Below are positions 28,089 through 37,533 of a stretch of 53,733 nt of DNA, piece after piece. The DNA lies in the NCBI GenBank assembly GCA_913058185.1, contig CAJXQX010000020.1, forward strand, positions 1-53,733. The letters run 5' to 3'. The translations under genes and the position numbers were made by a program. A model generated the notes under the pieces. That model searched no databases and was not told the DNA's origin. It was given only the letters and a program-made list of their open reading frames with translations. The stretch comes from an uncultured Verrucomicrobiota bacterium (GTDB taxonomy: Bacteria > Verrucomicrobiota > Verrucomicrobiia > Opitutales > Opitutaceae). Within the stretch, counting starts at the first letter, position 1, and every line of letters begins with the position of its first letter.

Positions 28089-29996
28089 TCAGTTATCTCC
28101 GTCGTCGTTCTTTTTGTTTTGATCGACGAAGATGCGGACCTCCGCGTCGCGACGGCCCAAGATCTTGGTTGCTCGCATCAAAGCGTCGCGGGTGGAGAGC
28201 GTCGGATTGGACAGGATCTCACGGAAAAAATTCTCTTCACCGACGAGCTCAATGGTGCCGGCATTTTCCAGCACTCGGGTGACTTCGCGACCCGCGCCGG
28301 AGATGACGAGGTGCCGTCCAGATTTTTGCAGAAAGCCGTGTAGTTCGCTGATGGCGGCCGCTGCGGTGGCATCGAGGTTACGCGCATTTTTTAGGCGCAG
28401 GATGATCACCTTCAGGCTCGGATCACGAATGATCTGACGGATCTGCTGATCGAAGATATCGGTGGATCCGAAGAACAGATCACCCTCGGCGTGCATGATC
28501 GAAATGCCTGGCACGGACCGTCGCGCTCGTGTTCCCAGTTCGGCGAGATGCCCATCGTCGTTGAAATTGTATTCCACCAGCTCAGGTGAACCGGCCTTGC
28601 GGAGAAAGAGGATGATCGAAGTAAATGCGCCGAGGTAGATGGCGAGGTCGATCTGCAGGAGGAGGGCCGACCCACAGGTCACCAAAAACACGATAGTATC
28701 CGAACGCGTTGTGCGCAGCGCCATCTTGATGTTGTGGCGATTGAAGAGCGAGTAAGCGATGCCCATGACCACGATGGCTAGTGCGGCGGTGGGGATGTAT
28801 TGGATACCACGGCCGACGGTGAACATCAGCACGAGAACGAAGAGGCCGGCAAATACACTGGCGAGTGGTGATCGGGCGCCGGACGAGTCGCTGAGCACGG
28901 ACCGAGTTAATGAGCCGGAGGAGTTCATGCCGCCGAAGACGGCGGCAGCGACATTGGAGATGCCCATCGCATACATCTCTTGATTTACGTCGATACGACG
29001 ACCGGATTTGGAAGCGAGGGTTTTACCGATGGACGTGCCCTCGAGGACCGAGACAAACGCGAGCGCGAGGGCGGGCCCGGCCAGAGCACCGATCAGGTCG
29101 AAGTCGAACTCACCGCGCATGAATCCGAGGTCACCCAGCGAAAACCCGCTGAGGTATACCAAGTGCCAGCCCATGTATTCGAATCCGAATCCGAGAGCTA
29201 CACCCACGAGCAGAGTCATAACCACATTCGGCAATTTGGGAAACCACTTCAGGATGGCCCAATTGGCGAGTAGGGTTCCTACCGCGATGCCGACTTCCGG
29301 TAGGTGGGTTTGCCCCAGCGCCTTCGCGGTTCCGGTTACGATACCCAAAAAGGTGGAGGCAGTGCCGATATTAAAACCGAGAACGTTCTGGATCTGGTTG
29401 ACGAAAATCAGGGCGGCCGCGGCGGTGATGTATCCGGTGACGACGGTGCGCGAGATGTAGTTGATCAGCAGCGAAGCGCGGAGGAGAGAGCCGATCAACA
29501 TGAAGAAACCAACCATCAACACGAAAAGTGGCACGGCGGCCATGCGTTGATCCGGAGGCAGCCCGGTGGCGGCGAGTCCGGTGAGCATGAGGATCGCAGT
29601 GGCGTTGGTGGGGCCCAACACGATGAAACGAGAACCGCTGAAAAAGGGTCCGGTGGCAGAGCCGATGGCGCTACTCATCAAACCAAACTGCGGAGGCAAC
29701 CCAGCGATCAGGGAGTAGGCGATGCTCTGGGGAAAGGCGAGGAGCGCGACGTTTACGCCGGCCTTGGCATCGGCCGCGAGCGTGGCCTTGGGCGGCTTGC
29801 GCAGGAAACGTCGACCCGGGAACCAATCGAGGGTGATGGCGCGGACCACTCCCCTACTCCAGTAACGCAGAATCCGTCCCCAATGCCGCTTGCGCTTCGG
29901 CGGCTCGGTTGAGTCCGGAAGGTTTGAAGGATTCTGTTTATCGGTATCGGTCACTGGCTGAAACTGACCGTGTCGCGAAATGCCTGTCCACGTCAA
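28089..29996 (-). CDS. SulP-family anion transporter with STAS domain
   Basis: The 635-residue protein has the SulP transmembrane domain of about 12 segments (residues ~70-470), with NVALLAFPQSIAYSLIAGLPPQFGLMSS and VLGPTNATAILM matching the family, and a C-terminal STAS domain (ISIMHAEGDLFFGSTDIF; NLDATAAAAISELHGFL). Family members carry sulfate, bicarbonate or dicarboxylates; the substrate is not shown here. The N-terminal ~60 residues are hydrophilic and basic. It converges with the barrel-like gene after 19 bases, with no clear terminator between. Confidence 0.9.
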   Translation of the reverse strand: MTWTGISRHGQFQPVTDTDKQNPSNLPDSTEPPKRKRHWGRILRYWSRGVVRAITLDWFPGRRFLRKPPKATLAADAKAGVNVALLAFPQSIAYSLIAGLPPQFGLMSSAIGSATGPFFSGSRFIVLGPTNATAILMLTGLAATGLPPDQRMAAVPLFVLMVGFFMLIGSLLRASLLINYISRTVVTGYITAAAALIFVNQIQNVLGFNIGTASTFLGIVTGTAKALGQTHLPEVGIAVGTLLANWAILKWFPKLPNVVMTLLVGVALGFGFEYMGWHLVYLSGFSLGDLGFMRGEFDFDLIGALAGPALALAFVSVLEGTSIGKTLASKSGRRIDVNQEMYAMGISNVAAAVFGGMNSSGSLTRSVLSDSSGARSPLASVFAGLFVLVLMFTVGRGIQYIPTAALAIVVMGIAYSLFNRHNIKMALRTTRSDTIVFLVTCGSALLLQIDLAIYLGAFTSIILFLRKAGSPELVEYNFNDDGHLAELGTRARRSVPGISIMHAEGDLFFGSTDIFDQQIRQIIRDPSLKVIILRLKNARNLDATAAAAISELHGFLQKSGRHLVISGAGREVTRVLENAGTIELVGEENFFREILSNPTLSTRDALMRATKILGRRDAEVRIFVDQNKKNDDGDN

Positions 29997-30106
29997 CGCA
30001 CGTGCACCGTAAACCGTTTAGTGATGTAGGATTTATAAGATCTTTAAATCTATGAGTGGTCGAATGTTGGGTTGTGCTAACGCAAACCGACTTCTATTTC
30101 TACGCT

Positions 30107-31024
30107 ATGATTCAACGAGTTGGATGCGTAGTGCTGCTGGTTTTCGGGGTGATAGCGGGAAGCCTTCGCGCCCAGAACGGTAACCCATTGGATATTCCGG
30201 CAGAGTGGGCGGAGAAGTATCCGGGGATTAAGTGATCGGCCGAATTGAAAAACAAACCGCGGCTGGAGCGAAGAGACCACCCGCCCTACCCGGACGAATT
30301 GCGCCAGCGTGGCATCAAAGGCGTGGTGAGAGTGGCGGTTGTGGTCTCGCCCAAAGGGAAAGAGGAGGAGGTTCGCGTGATAGAGGCAGACCACCCGGAT
30401 TTGGTCGACCTAGCGGTTAGTTCTATCCATGCATCCAGATTCACCGCTGGACGAGAAAATGGACGGGCCATTTATTCTCAACTCGCGACGCGAGTGAATG
30501 TCGGAGGAAACGACGAATACGAGGTGGCGCCGAAAGTTCGATCACAGGTCAAGCCCGAATATCCTTATTACTTAAGAAGGGCCGGGCTGAGCGGGCGTGT
30601 GAAGGTGGAGTTTATCGTTAATACCGAGGGCAGAGTTGAAGCGGCGTATGCCGTTGAAACCAGCCATCCAGCATTCCGATAAGCTGCCATCGATGCCGTT
30701 GAGCGATGGCGATTCGAACCCGGAACGGTTGAGGGAAAGCCGGTCAATGTCCGTCTGGATGTCCCGATGATTTTTTCCAAACAGCCCGTTATTCCGACGG
30801 TGCACCGAAACTCCACGGAAGATACTCTTGTTCGAGCAGAAGTGATTGTGGGCCGAAGAGGCACCGTTGAGCTGACTCGTGTGCTTGAACAAACGGCGCC
30901 GGAGTATGGTTATGCGGCAACTCAAGCCCTGTCCGAATGGCAATTTGAACCCCCTCGAAGCGAAGGCAAAGTTGTGGATACGCGGTTGATCATTCCTTTG
31001 GTTTTCAAAGGCACCGGCGGTTAG
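30107..31024 (+). pseudogene. Secreted protein with repeated TonB C-terminal domains, cut by TGA and TAA
   Basis: One frame of 305 codon length begins with a signal peptide (MIQRVGCVVLLVFGVIAGSLRAQ). After an in-frame TGA (30233-30235) come three TonB_C-like units: PPYPDELRQRGIKGVVRVAV, PEYPYYLRRAGLSGRVKVEF and a degenerate third (DTLVRAEVIVGRRGTVEL...LSEWQFEPP). A TAA at 30680-30682 lies in the second, exactly where relatives read FRxAAIDAVxxWRFEP; it is consistent with CAA to TAA. TonB domains pass energy to outer-membrane receptors, but there is no N-terminal proline-rich region or clear membrane anchor after the signal, so the role here is open. Converges with an amidohydrolase. Confidence 0.8.
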
Positions 31025-31045
31025 TTTTTAAAGCGATCTAACTCC

Positions 31046-32284
31046 TCACAAATGATCTGTTTCGCCGGGATAGAAAATTCCGTCGATGAGGGTGCCGATA
31101 CAGTGGGTGGTGTATTCGAAGGGGTCGCCGTTATAGAGGGCGAGGTCGGCGTCTTTGCCGGGTTCGATGGTGCCGATGCGATCGGAGAGGCCTAGAATCT
31201 TCGCCGGTGTGGTGGTGATGCTCGCCATGGCTTGTTCCCAGGTCAGTCCGCGGGCGACGAGCACGGCGGCCTCAAAGAGGACATTGCGGCTTTTCGGCGC
31301 GTAGGCTTCGTAGCCGGTCTGAATGGCGAAGGGGATGCCGGCGGCTTGGAGCTTCGAGGCGGTGGCCATGCTGGCATTTTCCATTTCGCCGGCGGCGCGG
31401 GCCATCGTGGGGTGAAGGATTACGGGAAACCCACTTGCTTTGATCTCATCGAGCACGAGATGGGCTTCGGCGCCGCCATCGAGCACGACATCGAGTTCAA
31501 ACTCTCGGGCGATGCGGAGTGCGCCCAGAATGTCGACGGCGCGCTGCGCGTTGATTAGGAGGCGTTGTTCGCCGGAGAGCGCGCGGGTGAGTGCTTCGAG
31601 GTGGAGATTACGGCCGGGTTTTTTGTCTGCTTCGGCTGTCGCGCGTTTGGCGGTGTATTCCTGCGCCTTGATCAGGTCGGCGCGCAACATGGCGAGAGCT
31701 TTAGGTCGGGTGCCGGGCGCTTTACCCTTGGTCGCGTTGTCACTGGGGATGCCGGATTGGCCGAGCGTGACGGTCACCATTTTTTGCGGTGCGATCACGT
31801 CTTGGTCTGCCGTGCGGGCGTGGAGTTTGGCGACCATGGTGGTGCCGGAAATGAGAGCGCGGGGGGCGTGGCCGGTGTTGATCGTAGTGATGCCGAGCGA
31901 ACGGGTGAATGGCACGAGTGGCTCACGGGCGTTGTAGGCATCGATGGCGCGTAGGTCGGCTTGAAGGGGCGCCGACTTGTCGAGTTGGTCTTGGTCGTGG
32001 GGCTGGTTGAGTTGGCCGGAGAGGCCGAGCACGGAGTGGGCATCGATCAGTCCGGGCGTGACCACGGCGGCTTTGATGATGCGACCGATGCGGGGCGCGA
32101 TGGTGGAGTCGGCGGGACCGACGCGCACGATTTTGCCATCCGAGATCACGATGATGGCATCCTTGATCGGAGGTCCTGCCATGGTGTGCAGGGTGTCGGC
32201 GCGCACGAGCAGGGTTTGCCCCGAGAGGCTCAGGACAGAGCTGGCGAAGAGCGCGAGGAAAAGAGAGCGGATAAAAGAGATCAT
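31046..32284 (-). CDS. Amidohydrolase-superfamily secreted protein lacking metal ligands
   Basis: The 412-residue protein has a signal peptide (FIRSLFLALFASSVLSLSGQ) and the composite amidohydrolase fold: N-terminal strand block (VISDGKIVRVGPADS), TPGLIDAHSVLG and the C-terminal GTIEPGKDADLALYNGDPFE. The first metal motif HxH is HSV here, and the late Asp region reads QTGYEAY where the neighbour has FHTDDY. Together these suggest a catalytically weak or inactive paralogue. It starts 11 bases after the stop of the active-looking amidohydrolase on the same strand, so the two are probably one operon and may act as a pair in the periplasm. Confidence 0.8.
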   Translation of the reverse strand: MISFIRSLFLALFASSVLSLSGQTLLVRADTLHTMAGPPIKDAIIVISDGKIVRVGPADSTIAPRIGRIIKAAVVTPGLIDAHSVLGLSGQLNQPHDQDQLDKSAPLQADLRAIDAYNAREPLVPFTRSLGITTINTGHAPRALISGTTMVAKLHARTADQDVIAPQKMVTVTLGQSGIPSDNATKGKAPGTRPKALAMLRADLIKAQEYTAKRATAEADKKPGRNLHLEALTRALSGEQRLLINAQRAVDILGALRIAREFELDVVLDGGAEAHLVLDEIKASGFPVILHPTMARAAGEMENASMATASKLQAAGIPFAIQTGYEAYAPKSRNVLFEAAVLVARGLTWEQAMASITTTPAKILGLSDRIGTIEPGKDADLALYNGDPFEYTTHCIGTLIDGIFYPGETDHL

Positions 32285-32295
32285 GGGGAAAGGGC

Positions 32296-33627
32296 TCAGT
32301 GGTTATGCGCGAAGTCGATCTGCGTGGTGTAGCAGCAGAGGTAGGGCTGGGTGGGAGCGCTGGCACCGAGTCCGCCAACGGCGAAGAGGTGATCATCCGG
32401 GGCTGTGAGGTCGAAGACCTGTTGGCCTTCGATGAACGTCTGCTCGACGACGGTGTAGACGCTGAGGGGGTCGCCGTTGAGGATAATGAAGTCGGCGTCT
32501 TTGCCGGGTTCGAGCGAGCCGATGCGGTCGTCGAGTTCGAGGATCTTGGCGTTGTTGAGTGTGAGGGCTTTGAGCGCACCCTCGCGGGTCATGCCGCCGC
32601 GGACAGCGAGGGCGGCGGTCCGCAGAAAGAAACGAGAGTCGGTGATGTAATCGTCGGTATGGAAGCCAACGAGCACGCCGGCTTTTTCGAGCACGGCTCC
32701 CGTGCGCCAGGCGACGTCCCGGGCTTCGAGTTTGCTACCGGGGCTGTCGAGCACGATGAGGGAACAGGCGACACCGGCCGCGGCGATTTCATCGGCGACC
32801 TTCCAGCCATCGCTCACGTGTTGCAGCACAACGTTAAAGCCGAATTCACGTTTGAGTCGAAGGACGGTGAGAATGTCGTCGTGGCGATGGGTGTGGTGTT
32901 GAATGGTGCGGCGGCCGGCGAGGATTTCCCCGAGGGTCTCGAGACCGAGGTCACGGGCGGGCAGTTTTTCTGGATCATCTCCGGCGGCGGCGATCTTTTT
33001 TTGGTATTCCTGCGCGGCGATGAAGGCTTCGCGCACGAGAGCGGCGGACTTGGCGCGGCTGCCAGGGAACTTGGCATACTTGGCTTGTTTGAGCGCGTTG
33101 GTGCCGTTGGCCATTTTGACTCCGCCGGCCATGCGGCCGTCAGGAAGGGTGATCAGCATGCCTTCGACCGTGTTGGTATCACGGAGTTTGGCGTAGACGG
33201 TTTGGCCGGAGATGAGGTGACCAGAGCCCGGCATGAGGTTGGCGGTGGTGATGCCGCCGGCTTGAGCTCGCTGGATGGTGGCGTCGCGGGCGTCGATGCC
33301 GTCGAGAGCACGCAGCCCAGGTTGAATGGGTTCGGAGTTGTCCGCGTTGAAGCCGGGCCAGCCGCCGATGTGGGAATGGGAATCGACGAGGCCGGGCATG
33401 ATTGTTTTGCCGGTCACGTCGACCTGGGTCGCGTTGATTGGGATCGAAACATCTGTGGTGGATCCGATTGCGGTTATTCGGCCATCTTCGACGACGAGAA
33501 TTCCTTCGGGAATCGGATCGCCCGTGATGGGGATCAACTTTGCGCCGACGTAGGCGGTGGGTTCGCCGAGGGCGGAGGCAGCACAGAGCAGGCTGCCAAG
33601 CAGATAGCCAAATCGAGGGGTTAGCAT
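32296..33627 (-). CDS. Secreted amidohydrolase with intact metal motif
   Basis: The ATG at 33627 gives 443 residues with a signal peptide (MLTPRFGYLLGSLLCAASALG). The metal site is intact: VDSHSHIGG, the later HTHRHDD and LQHVSDGWK, and FHTDDYITDSR. The C-terminus has IGSLEPGKDADFIILNGDPL. Substrate is not shown; relatives include imidazolonepropionase-like and dipeptidase-like enzymes. The frame is open to 33801 over the start of the divergent VOC gene, but the signal peptide fixes the start. The final ~45 residues extend past the usual end and read partly as low-complexity sequence. Confidence 0.85.
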   Translation of the reverse strand: MLTPRFGYLLGSLLCAASALGEPTAYVGAKLIPITGDPIPEGILVVEDGRITAIGSTTDVSIPINATQVDVTGKTIMPGLVDSHSHIGGWPGFNADNSEPIQPGLRALDGIDARDATIQRAQAGGITTANLMPGSGHLISGQTVYAKLRDTNTVEGMLITLPDGRMAGGVKMANGTNALKQAKYAKFPGSRAKSAALVREAFIAAQEYQKKIAAAGDDPEKLPARDLGLETLGEILAGRRTIQHHTHRHDDILTVLRLKREFGFNVVLQHVSDGWKVADEIAAAGVACSLIVLDSPGSKLEARDVAWRTGAVLEKAGVLVGFHTDDYITDSRFFLRTAALAVRGGMTREGALKALTLNNAKILELDDRIGSLEPGKDADFIILNGDPLSVYTVVEQTFIEGQQVFDLTAPDDHLFAVGGLGASAPTQPYLCCYTTQIDFAHNH

Positions 33628-33727
33628 GGGGCGGACTTTAGGGTTTGGCGGAGCCGAAGCAATTCGATGTGCGATTAAATCGATCATGGATGGTGGTCGA
33701 ATTCTCGACGTCGGGTGCGGGGATCGT

Positions 33728-34141
33728 ATGGTGTCACTCATGCCTGATATCCCTGCCCCACCCTCGCTTGGCCAAGTCGCGATTACGGTGAGTGATGTCA
33801 CGGCGGCGAAGACATTTTATAAGGACATTCTGGGACTAGAATTTTTGTTCGATGCGGGGCCGAACTTGGCGTTTCTCCAAGCGGGAGACGTGCGGGTGAT
33901 GTTGACGATACCGCAGGGTCACGGAGAGCCCGGCAAAAACTCCGTGTTGTATTTCAAGGTAGCCGGGATTGCAGATCGGTATGCGGCGATAATCTCGGCC
34001 GGGGCGACGGCGGAGCGGGAGCCAGGACTGACCGCGAAAATGCCGGACCATGATTTGTGGATGGGGTTTGTGCGGGATCCCGATGGGAATCTGGTGGGCT
34101 TGATGGAAGAGGTGCGTCCGCCGGCCGCATCAACGGAGTAA
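33728..34141 (+). CDS. VOC-family (glyoxalase-like) protein
   Basis: This 137-residue protein has the vicinal-oxygen-chelate double beta-alpha-beta-beta-beta layout: LGQVAITVSDVTAAKTFYKDILGLEFLFD, then NSVLYFKVAGIADRYAAIIS and the ending MGFVRDPDGNLVGLMEE. Possible metal ligands are near the start of the first strand (no His there, Gln instead), a central residue in VLYFKV and the Glu of LMEE, so it may not be a true glyoxalase I. I start at ATG 33728; a second ATG at 33740 is also possible. It overlaps the divergent leader of the amidohydrolase gene and precedes the FKBP gene by 4 bases. Confidence 0.75.
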   Translation: MVSLMPDIPAPPSLGQVAITVSDVTAAKTFYKDILGLEFLFDAGPNLAFLQAGDVRVMLTIPQGHGEPGKNSVLYFKVAGIADRYAAIISAGATAEREPGLTAKMPDHDLWMGFVRDPDGNLVGLMEEVRPPAASTE

Positions 34142-34145
34142 CCCC

Positions 34146-34646
34146 ATGAAGAGTATTTTAATCACGATCTTGGTACTCGGTTCCGCGGTGGTGGGACTTT
34201 GGTGGTATGCCGATAAACGCACCGCAGAGATCGAAGCGCAGAAAGAGACGCGTCGGGTGGCGGAGGAAAATGCGGTGCGTGAGGAGCGTCTGGAGCTGTT
34301 TGGCGAGGCGGCGTTGAATCCGGAGATCGTATGGTCCGAGCTGAGTGGCCTGGGCATTTTGATCTTGGAGGAAGGCACGGGGGCGAAGCCGTTGCCGGGT
34401 GCAGAGGTGACGTTTAGCTACAAGGTGACGCTCAAGGATGGCACTGAGGTGGATCGCACGGGAGAGCCGACCGATGCGCGCATCGGGCAGATGATTTCCG
34501 GGGTCTCGGCGGGTTTGATGAAGACCAAGGGAGGTGGCCGTTCCTTGCTTTTTATCCCCGCCAAGCTCGCTTACGGACGGCAAGCGTATGGACCGATTCC
34601 GAAGAACTCGGCGCTCCTTTTCGAGATTGAGCTGATGAAGCCTTAG
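34146..34646 (+). CDS. Membrane-anchored FKBP-type peptidyl-prolyl isomerase
   Basis: The 166-residue protein begins with a membrane anchor (ILITILVLGSAVVGLWWY), a charged helix (KRTAEIEAQKETRRVAEE) and an FKBP domain with VTFSYKVTLKDGTEVDRT, MKTKGGGRSLLFIPAKLAYG and NSALLFEIELM. It should catalyse proline isomerisation of exported proteins on the outer face of the membrane. It follows the VOC gene closely on the same strand. A hairpin about 85 bases downstream may terminate the transcript. Confidence 0.85.
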   Translation: MKSILITILVLGSAVVGLWWYADKRTAEIEAQKETRRVAEENAVREERLELFGEAALNPEIVWSELSGLGILILEEGTGAKPLPGAEVTFSYKVTLKDGTEVDRTGEPTDARIGQMISGVSAGLMKTKGGGRSLLFIPAKLAYGRQAYGPIPKNSALLFEIELMKP

Positions 34647-34731
34647 GGCGTTGAGACGGCGCGCTCGGCGAGCACTCCCTACCCCGCCTTCCTGTCTACT
34701 ATTTCTCCGACTGCTACACGATAGTGGTAGG

Positions 34732-34754
34732 GCGCTTTCGCCGAAAGCGCTGTT
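34732..34754 (+). terminator. Perfect-stem hairpin with short T run, possible terminator
   Basis: The arms GCGCTTTCG and CGAAAGCGC pair fully with almost no loop, so the real loop opens to four or five bases; TGTTTT follows. It lies downstream of the FKBP gene and upstream of the converging repeat protein, so it can serve as a terminator for the plus-strand transcript. The 180-base gap holds no other credible feature. Confidence 0.5.
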
Positions 34755-34828
34755 TTAACCTTGGGGTGTCGGACGGGAATCTCGACCCACGTCAATCCGC
34801 TTTATTGAAGGGGTATTGGGGACTCGCT

Positions 34829-37239
34829 CTAAGTGCGGCGGCGGCGGGATCGCCAGATGAGAAAACACCCGCCGAGGGCGAAGAGCGACCAAGTTCCGGG
34901 TTCCGGCACGGGTTGGAAATTTGAAAGCGTGACGCTCAAGCTGTTGTAGGTGACGTTGAAGGAACCGAGTCCGTCCGTGGTCCAAAACCGGGTGCCACTG
35001 GTGGCATTGCTGGTGAGTCCCAGCATGTTGACCCCGAGCTGGCCGCCGCCTTCGAGGTTGAGGCCGTCGAGGATGAGCTTGTTGCTGGCGGCGGCGCCGT
35101 AGACGCGGTTGCGGGAATTATTGTCGAGGACGACTTTGCCGGAGCCTTTGAGCGTAACGTTGCCGCCGGAGTCTACCGTGAGCGTGCCATCGATGGTGTA
35201 GGTGCCGGAGGAAAGCAGAGAGAGGTTGGTGTTGTTGTTGAGCGTGAGGCTGCTGGCCCCAGAGACGAGGTTGAGGGTGCCTCCGAGGGTATTACTGCCA
35301 GCGGTTGTGTTGATGGTGGAGCCGGTGGCGGTCGTAAGACTGCCGGAGTTGAAGGAGCCGGCGGCGAGTTGAAGCGTGGCGTTGGGGCCGACGTCGAGGG
35401 TGCCTTGGGTCACGGAAGTGCTTCCGGAGAGCCGAACGGTGGAGCCGGTCTGGGCTTGGATGGTGCCGCCGTTATTGTTGAACGATCCGGTGGTAAGCAC
35501 GAGAATTCCGCCATTCACCGCGCGGTAGTTTCCGGTGTTTCTGAATGCGATGGCAGCCGGGTCGAGGGTGAGCGTGGCGTTATTTAGGTTGGCCTCAACG
35601 GTGCCTTGGTTGGTGAAGGCTAGGGAGTTGGAGCCCAACAGGCCGGAGCCTCGAATCGTATTGTCGGTGTTGGTTAGGTGATTGGACGGAGACACACCGT
35701 AGATGCGATTGTTGACGTGGTTGGACAACTCGATCACCCCGCCACCCGTCAAGGTGGCGGCGCTCGCGTTGATGATGATGTCGGTGACATTTCCGACTGA
35801 TTGCACCTTGAACGTGCCGGCATTGTTAATCGTATTGGCGAGAGAGCCGTTGCTCGCGTTAGGCACGCGGAATTCGGTTCCAGAGGAAAGAGTGAGCCCA
35901 TCGAGTGTAGATGCCGTGCGGCTTTCGAAGAATCCCGTGCCGGTGGAAGTCAGGGTGCCGCCGATGATTTTTGCGACGCTGAGTAATTCGATTTCGCTCC
36001 CGGTAGCGGCCGAGATGGTTCCCCCGGTGTTGGTGAAGGTGCCATTGCCGAGCTGAAGTAGTCCGCCGGTCGCAGCGTTTAACGTGCCGGTATTGGTGAG
36101 CCCACCTGATCCGGGATCGAGCTTGAGGGCATTGCTGTATAGGGCGGTGATAGTTCCCTGATTGTTTATGGTCGCGGAATTCACCCCGATCTGACCGGCG
36201 CCCTCGATCGTGATCTTGTTAACGAGGGTATTGGTGGTGGGTGAACCGTAGATGCGGTTGTTAGTATTGTTGGAAATAGAGATTTTACCCGAACCGTCGA
36301 ACGTGGTGGTGGCTGAGTTGATAATAAGATTGGTGGTGTTGCCGACGGAATTCAGGTGGAGGGTTCCGTTTACCGTGAGCGTGTCCGCAACCTGGAGGGA
36401 GACCGCGTTGTTTAGGGTGACGTTGGAGCCGGTATCAATGGTGACGCCGCCGGACAAGATGGTTGTGCCGGTGGCCTTGATCGTGCCCGTGCCGGTGGTT
36501 TTGAGGGTGCCGTCTTTGATCGTGATGCCGCTGAGTTGGACCTGTCCGCCGGTGTCGGCGAGGATGGTGCCGCTGCTGTTGTTGATGGCGCCGTTGATGA
36601 GTTGGAGGAGACCGCCGTTCGCGGCCTTGAGGGTGCCGCTGTTAATGGAGTCGGCGCTGGCCGGAAGGATCAAAAGTCAGGGCGTTGAAATAGAGGGCGG
36701 AAATCGTGCCCTGGTTGTTTACGATCAGGCTATTGTTGGAAAGTTTACCGGCGCCTTGGATGGTGGTTTGGTTGATGAAAGTAGCCGCACCCGAACCGGT
36801 GATCCGATTGTTTGAATTGTTACCCAGATCGATCGAGCCCGTGCCGCTCGCCGTGGTGGTGCCGTCGGTGAACTGTAAGCTCGTGGTGTTGCCGACGGAA
36901 TTAAGGGCGAGGGAGGATCCCGCATTGAGCACGATCGAAGCGGTAGCGCTTTGGGCGTCCAGGCTGAGGCTCTGGTTGTTGGCGATGGAGACCGTGTCGT
37001 TGGTACCGATGGTGAGATCGAGCGGTAGCGGCTACATCTACACTGACGGTTACAGTAGACGCGTTGAGCGGATCGATTTGGACGTGGTTATTTCCGCCGG
37101 GCAGACTGTCGGTGTCCCAATTGCCGGAAGTGCTCCAAGTGCCCGATCCACCGAGCCACTTAATATCCAAGGTTACGGCGGAAACCGAAGGCACCGTCGC
37201 AAGTGCTAGGCAAATCGCCGTAACTTTGCGAAACGTCAT
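34829..37239 (-). pseudogene. PEP-CTERM-anchored repeat protein (autotransporter-like passenger), two frameshifts
   Basis: The protein would be about 802 residues: a signal peptide (MTFRKVTAICLALATVPSVSAVTL), the block WLGGSGTWSTSGNWD typical of autotransporter-associated beta-strand repeats, then many Gly/Asn/Thr-rich strands of the form ...GTLNAATGGLLQLGNG..., and a C-terminal PEP-CTERM sorting signal (PVPEPGTWSLFALGGCFLIW plus RSRRRR). As sequenced, the frame shifts by one extra base near 37021-37026 (after VSVDVAATA) and again near 36665-36675 (after ALTFDP), so only the last 614 codons are contiguous. Such proteins are exported and processed by an exosortase, probably into a surface or exopolysaccharide-linked layer; no exosortase gene is in the window. 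Confidence 0.8.
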
Positions 37240-37352
37240 GGGGAGAAACGCGACCCACGACAGCGGGTCACAGACAAAAACTATCTGCGATTTGGTAGCC
37301 GGGTCAATGCGATGTCCGAACCTACTTGTTCGGAACGGGTTTCACTCCTCGA
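37240..37352. other. Short spacer, nothing recognised
   Basis: The gap between the repeat protein start and the Cys-rich small gene. It holds no convincing terminator or promoter, and a plus-strand frame across it is a shadow of the genes on the other strand. Confidence 0.4.
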
Positions 37353-37520
37353 TCAGGAGGTGGGCTTCCCCGAAATCTTGGTTGAAGGGCAGGCGCACTC
37401 CCCTGCTCCACCGCAGCCTTGGCTCGTGCGGTGGCGGTTCTTCCACCAACGCCTCGCTAGATAGCCGACGGCGGCGATGACCACGAGGATGGCGGCGAGA
37501 GATTGGATGTCGGAGTTCAT
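37353..37520 (-). CDS. FeoB-associated Cys-rich membrane protein
   Basis: This 55-residue gene is too short for most gene callers. It begins MNSDIQSLAAILVVIAAVGY, one membrane helix, followed by a basic turn (LARRWWKNRHR) and a C-terminal cluster of three Cys (CGGAGECAC). That layout matches the FeoB_associated family of tiny proteins that follow feoB. Its start is 13 bases beyond the feoB stop on the same strand. It probably helps ferrous iron uptake, for example by handling iron or redox state at the inner face; the mechanism is not established. Confidence 0.8.
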   Translation of the reverse strand: MNSDIQSLAAILVVIAAVGYLARRWWKNRHRTSQGCGGAGECACPSTKISGKPTS

Positions 37521-37533
37521 CGGAGTGGTTGGG

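Noticed and set aside
32299-33624. 441-residue plus-strand frame opposite the amidohydrolase
   Set aside because: It is antisense to a gene with a signal peptide and metal motifs; the frame is open only because of GC-rich codon bias and shows no family pattern.
37064-37480. 138-residue plus-strand frame across the repeat-protein and Cys-rich genes
   Set aside because: It overlaps the signal peptide of one gene and the FeoB-associated gene on the other strand, with no family pattern.
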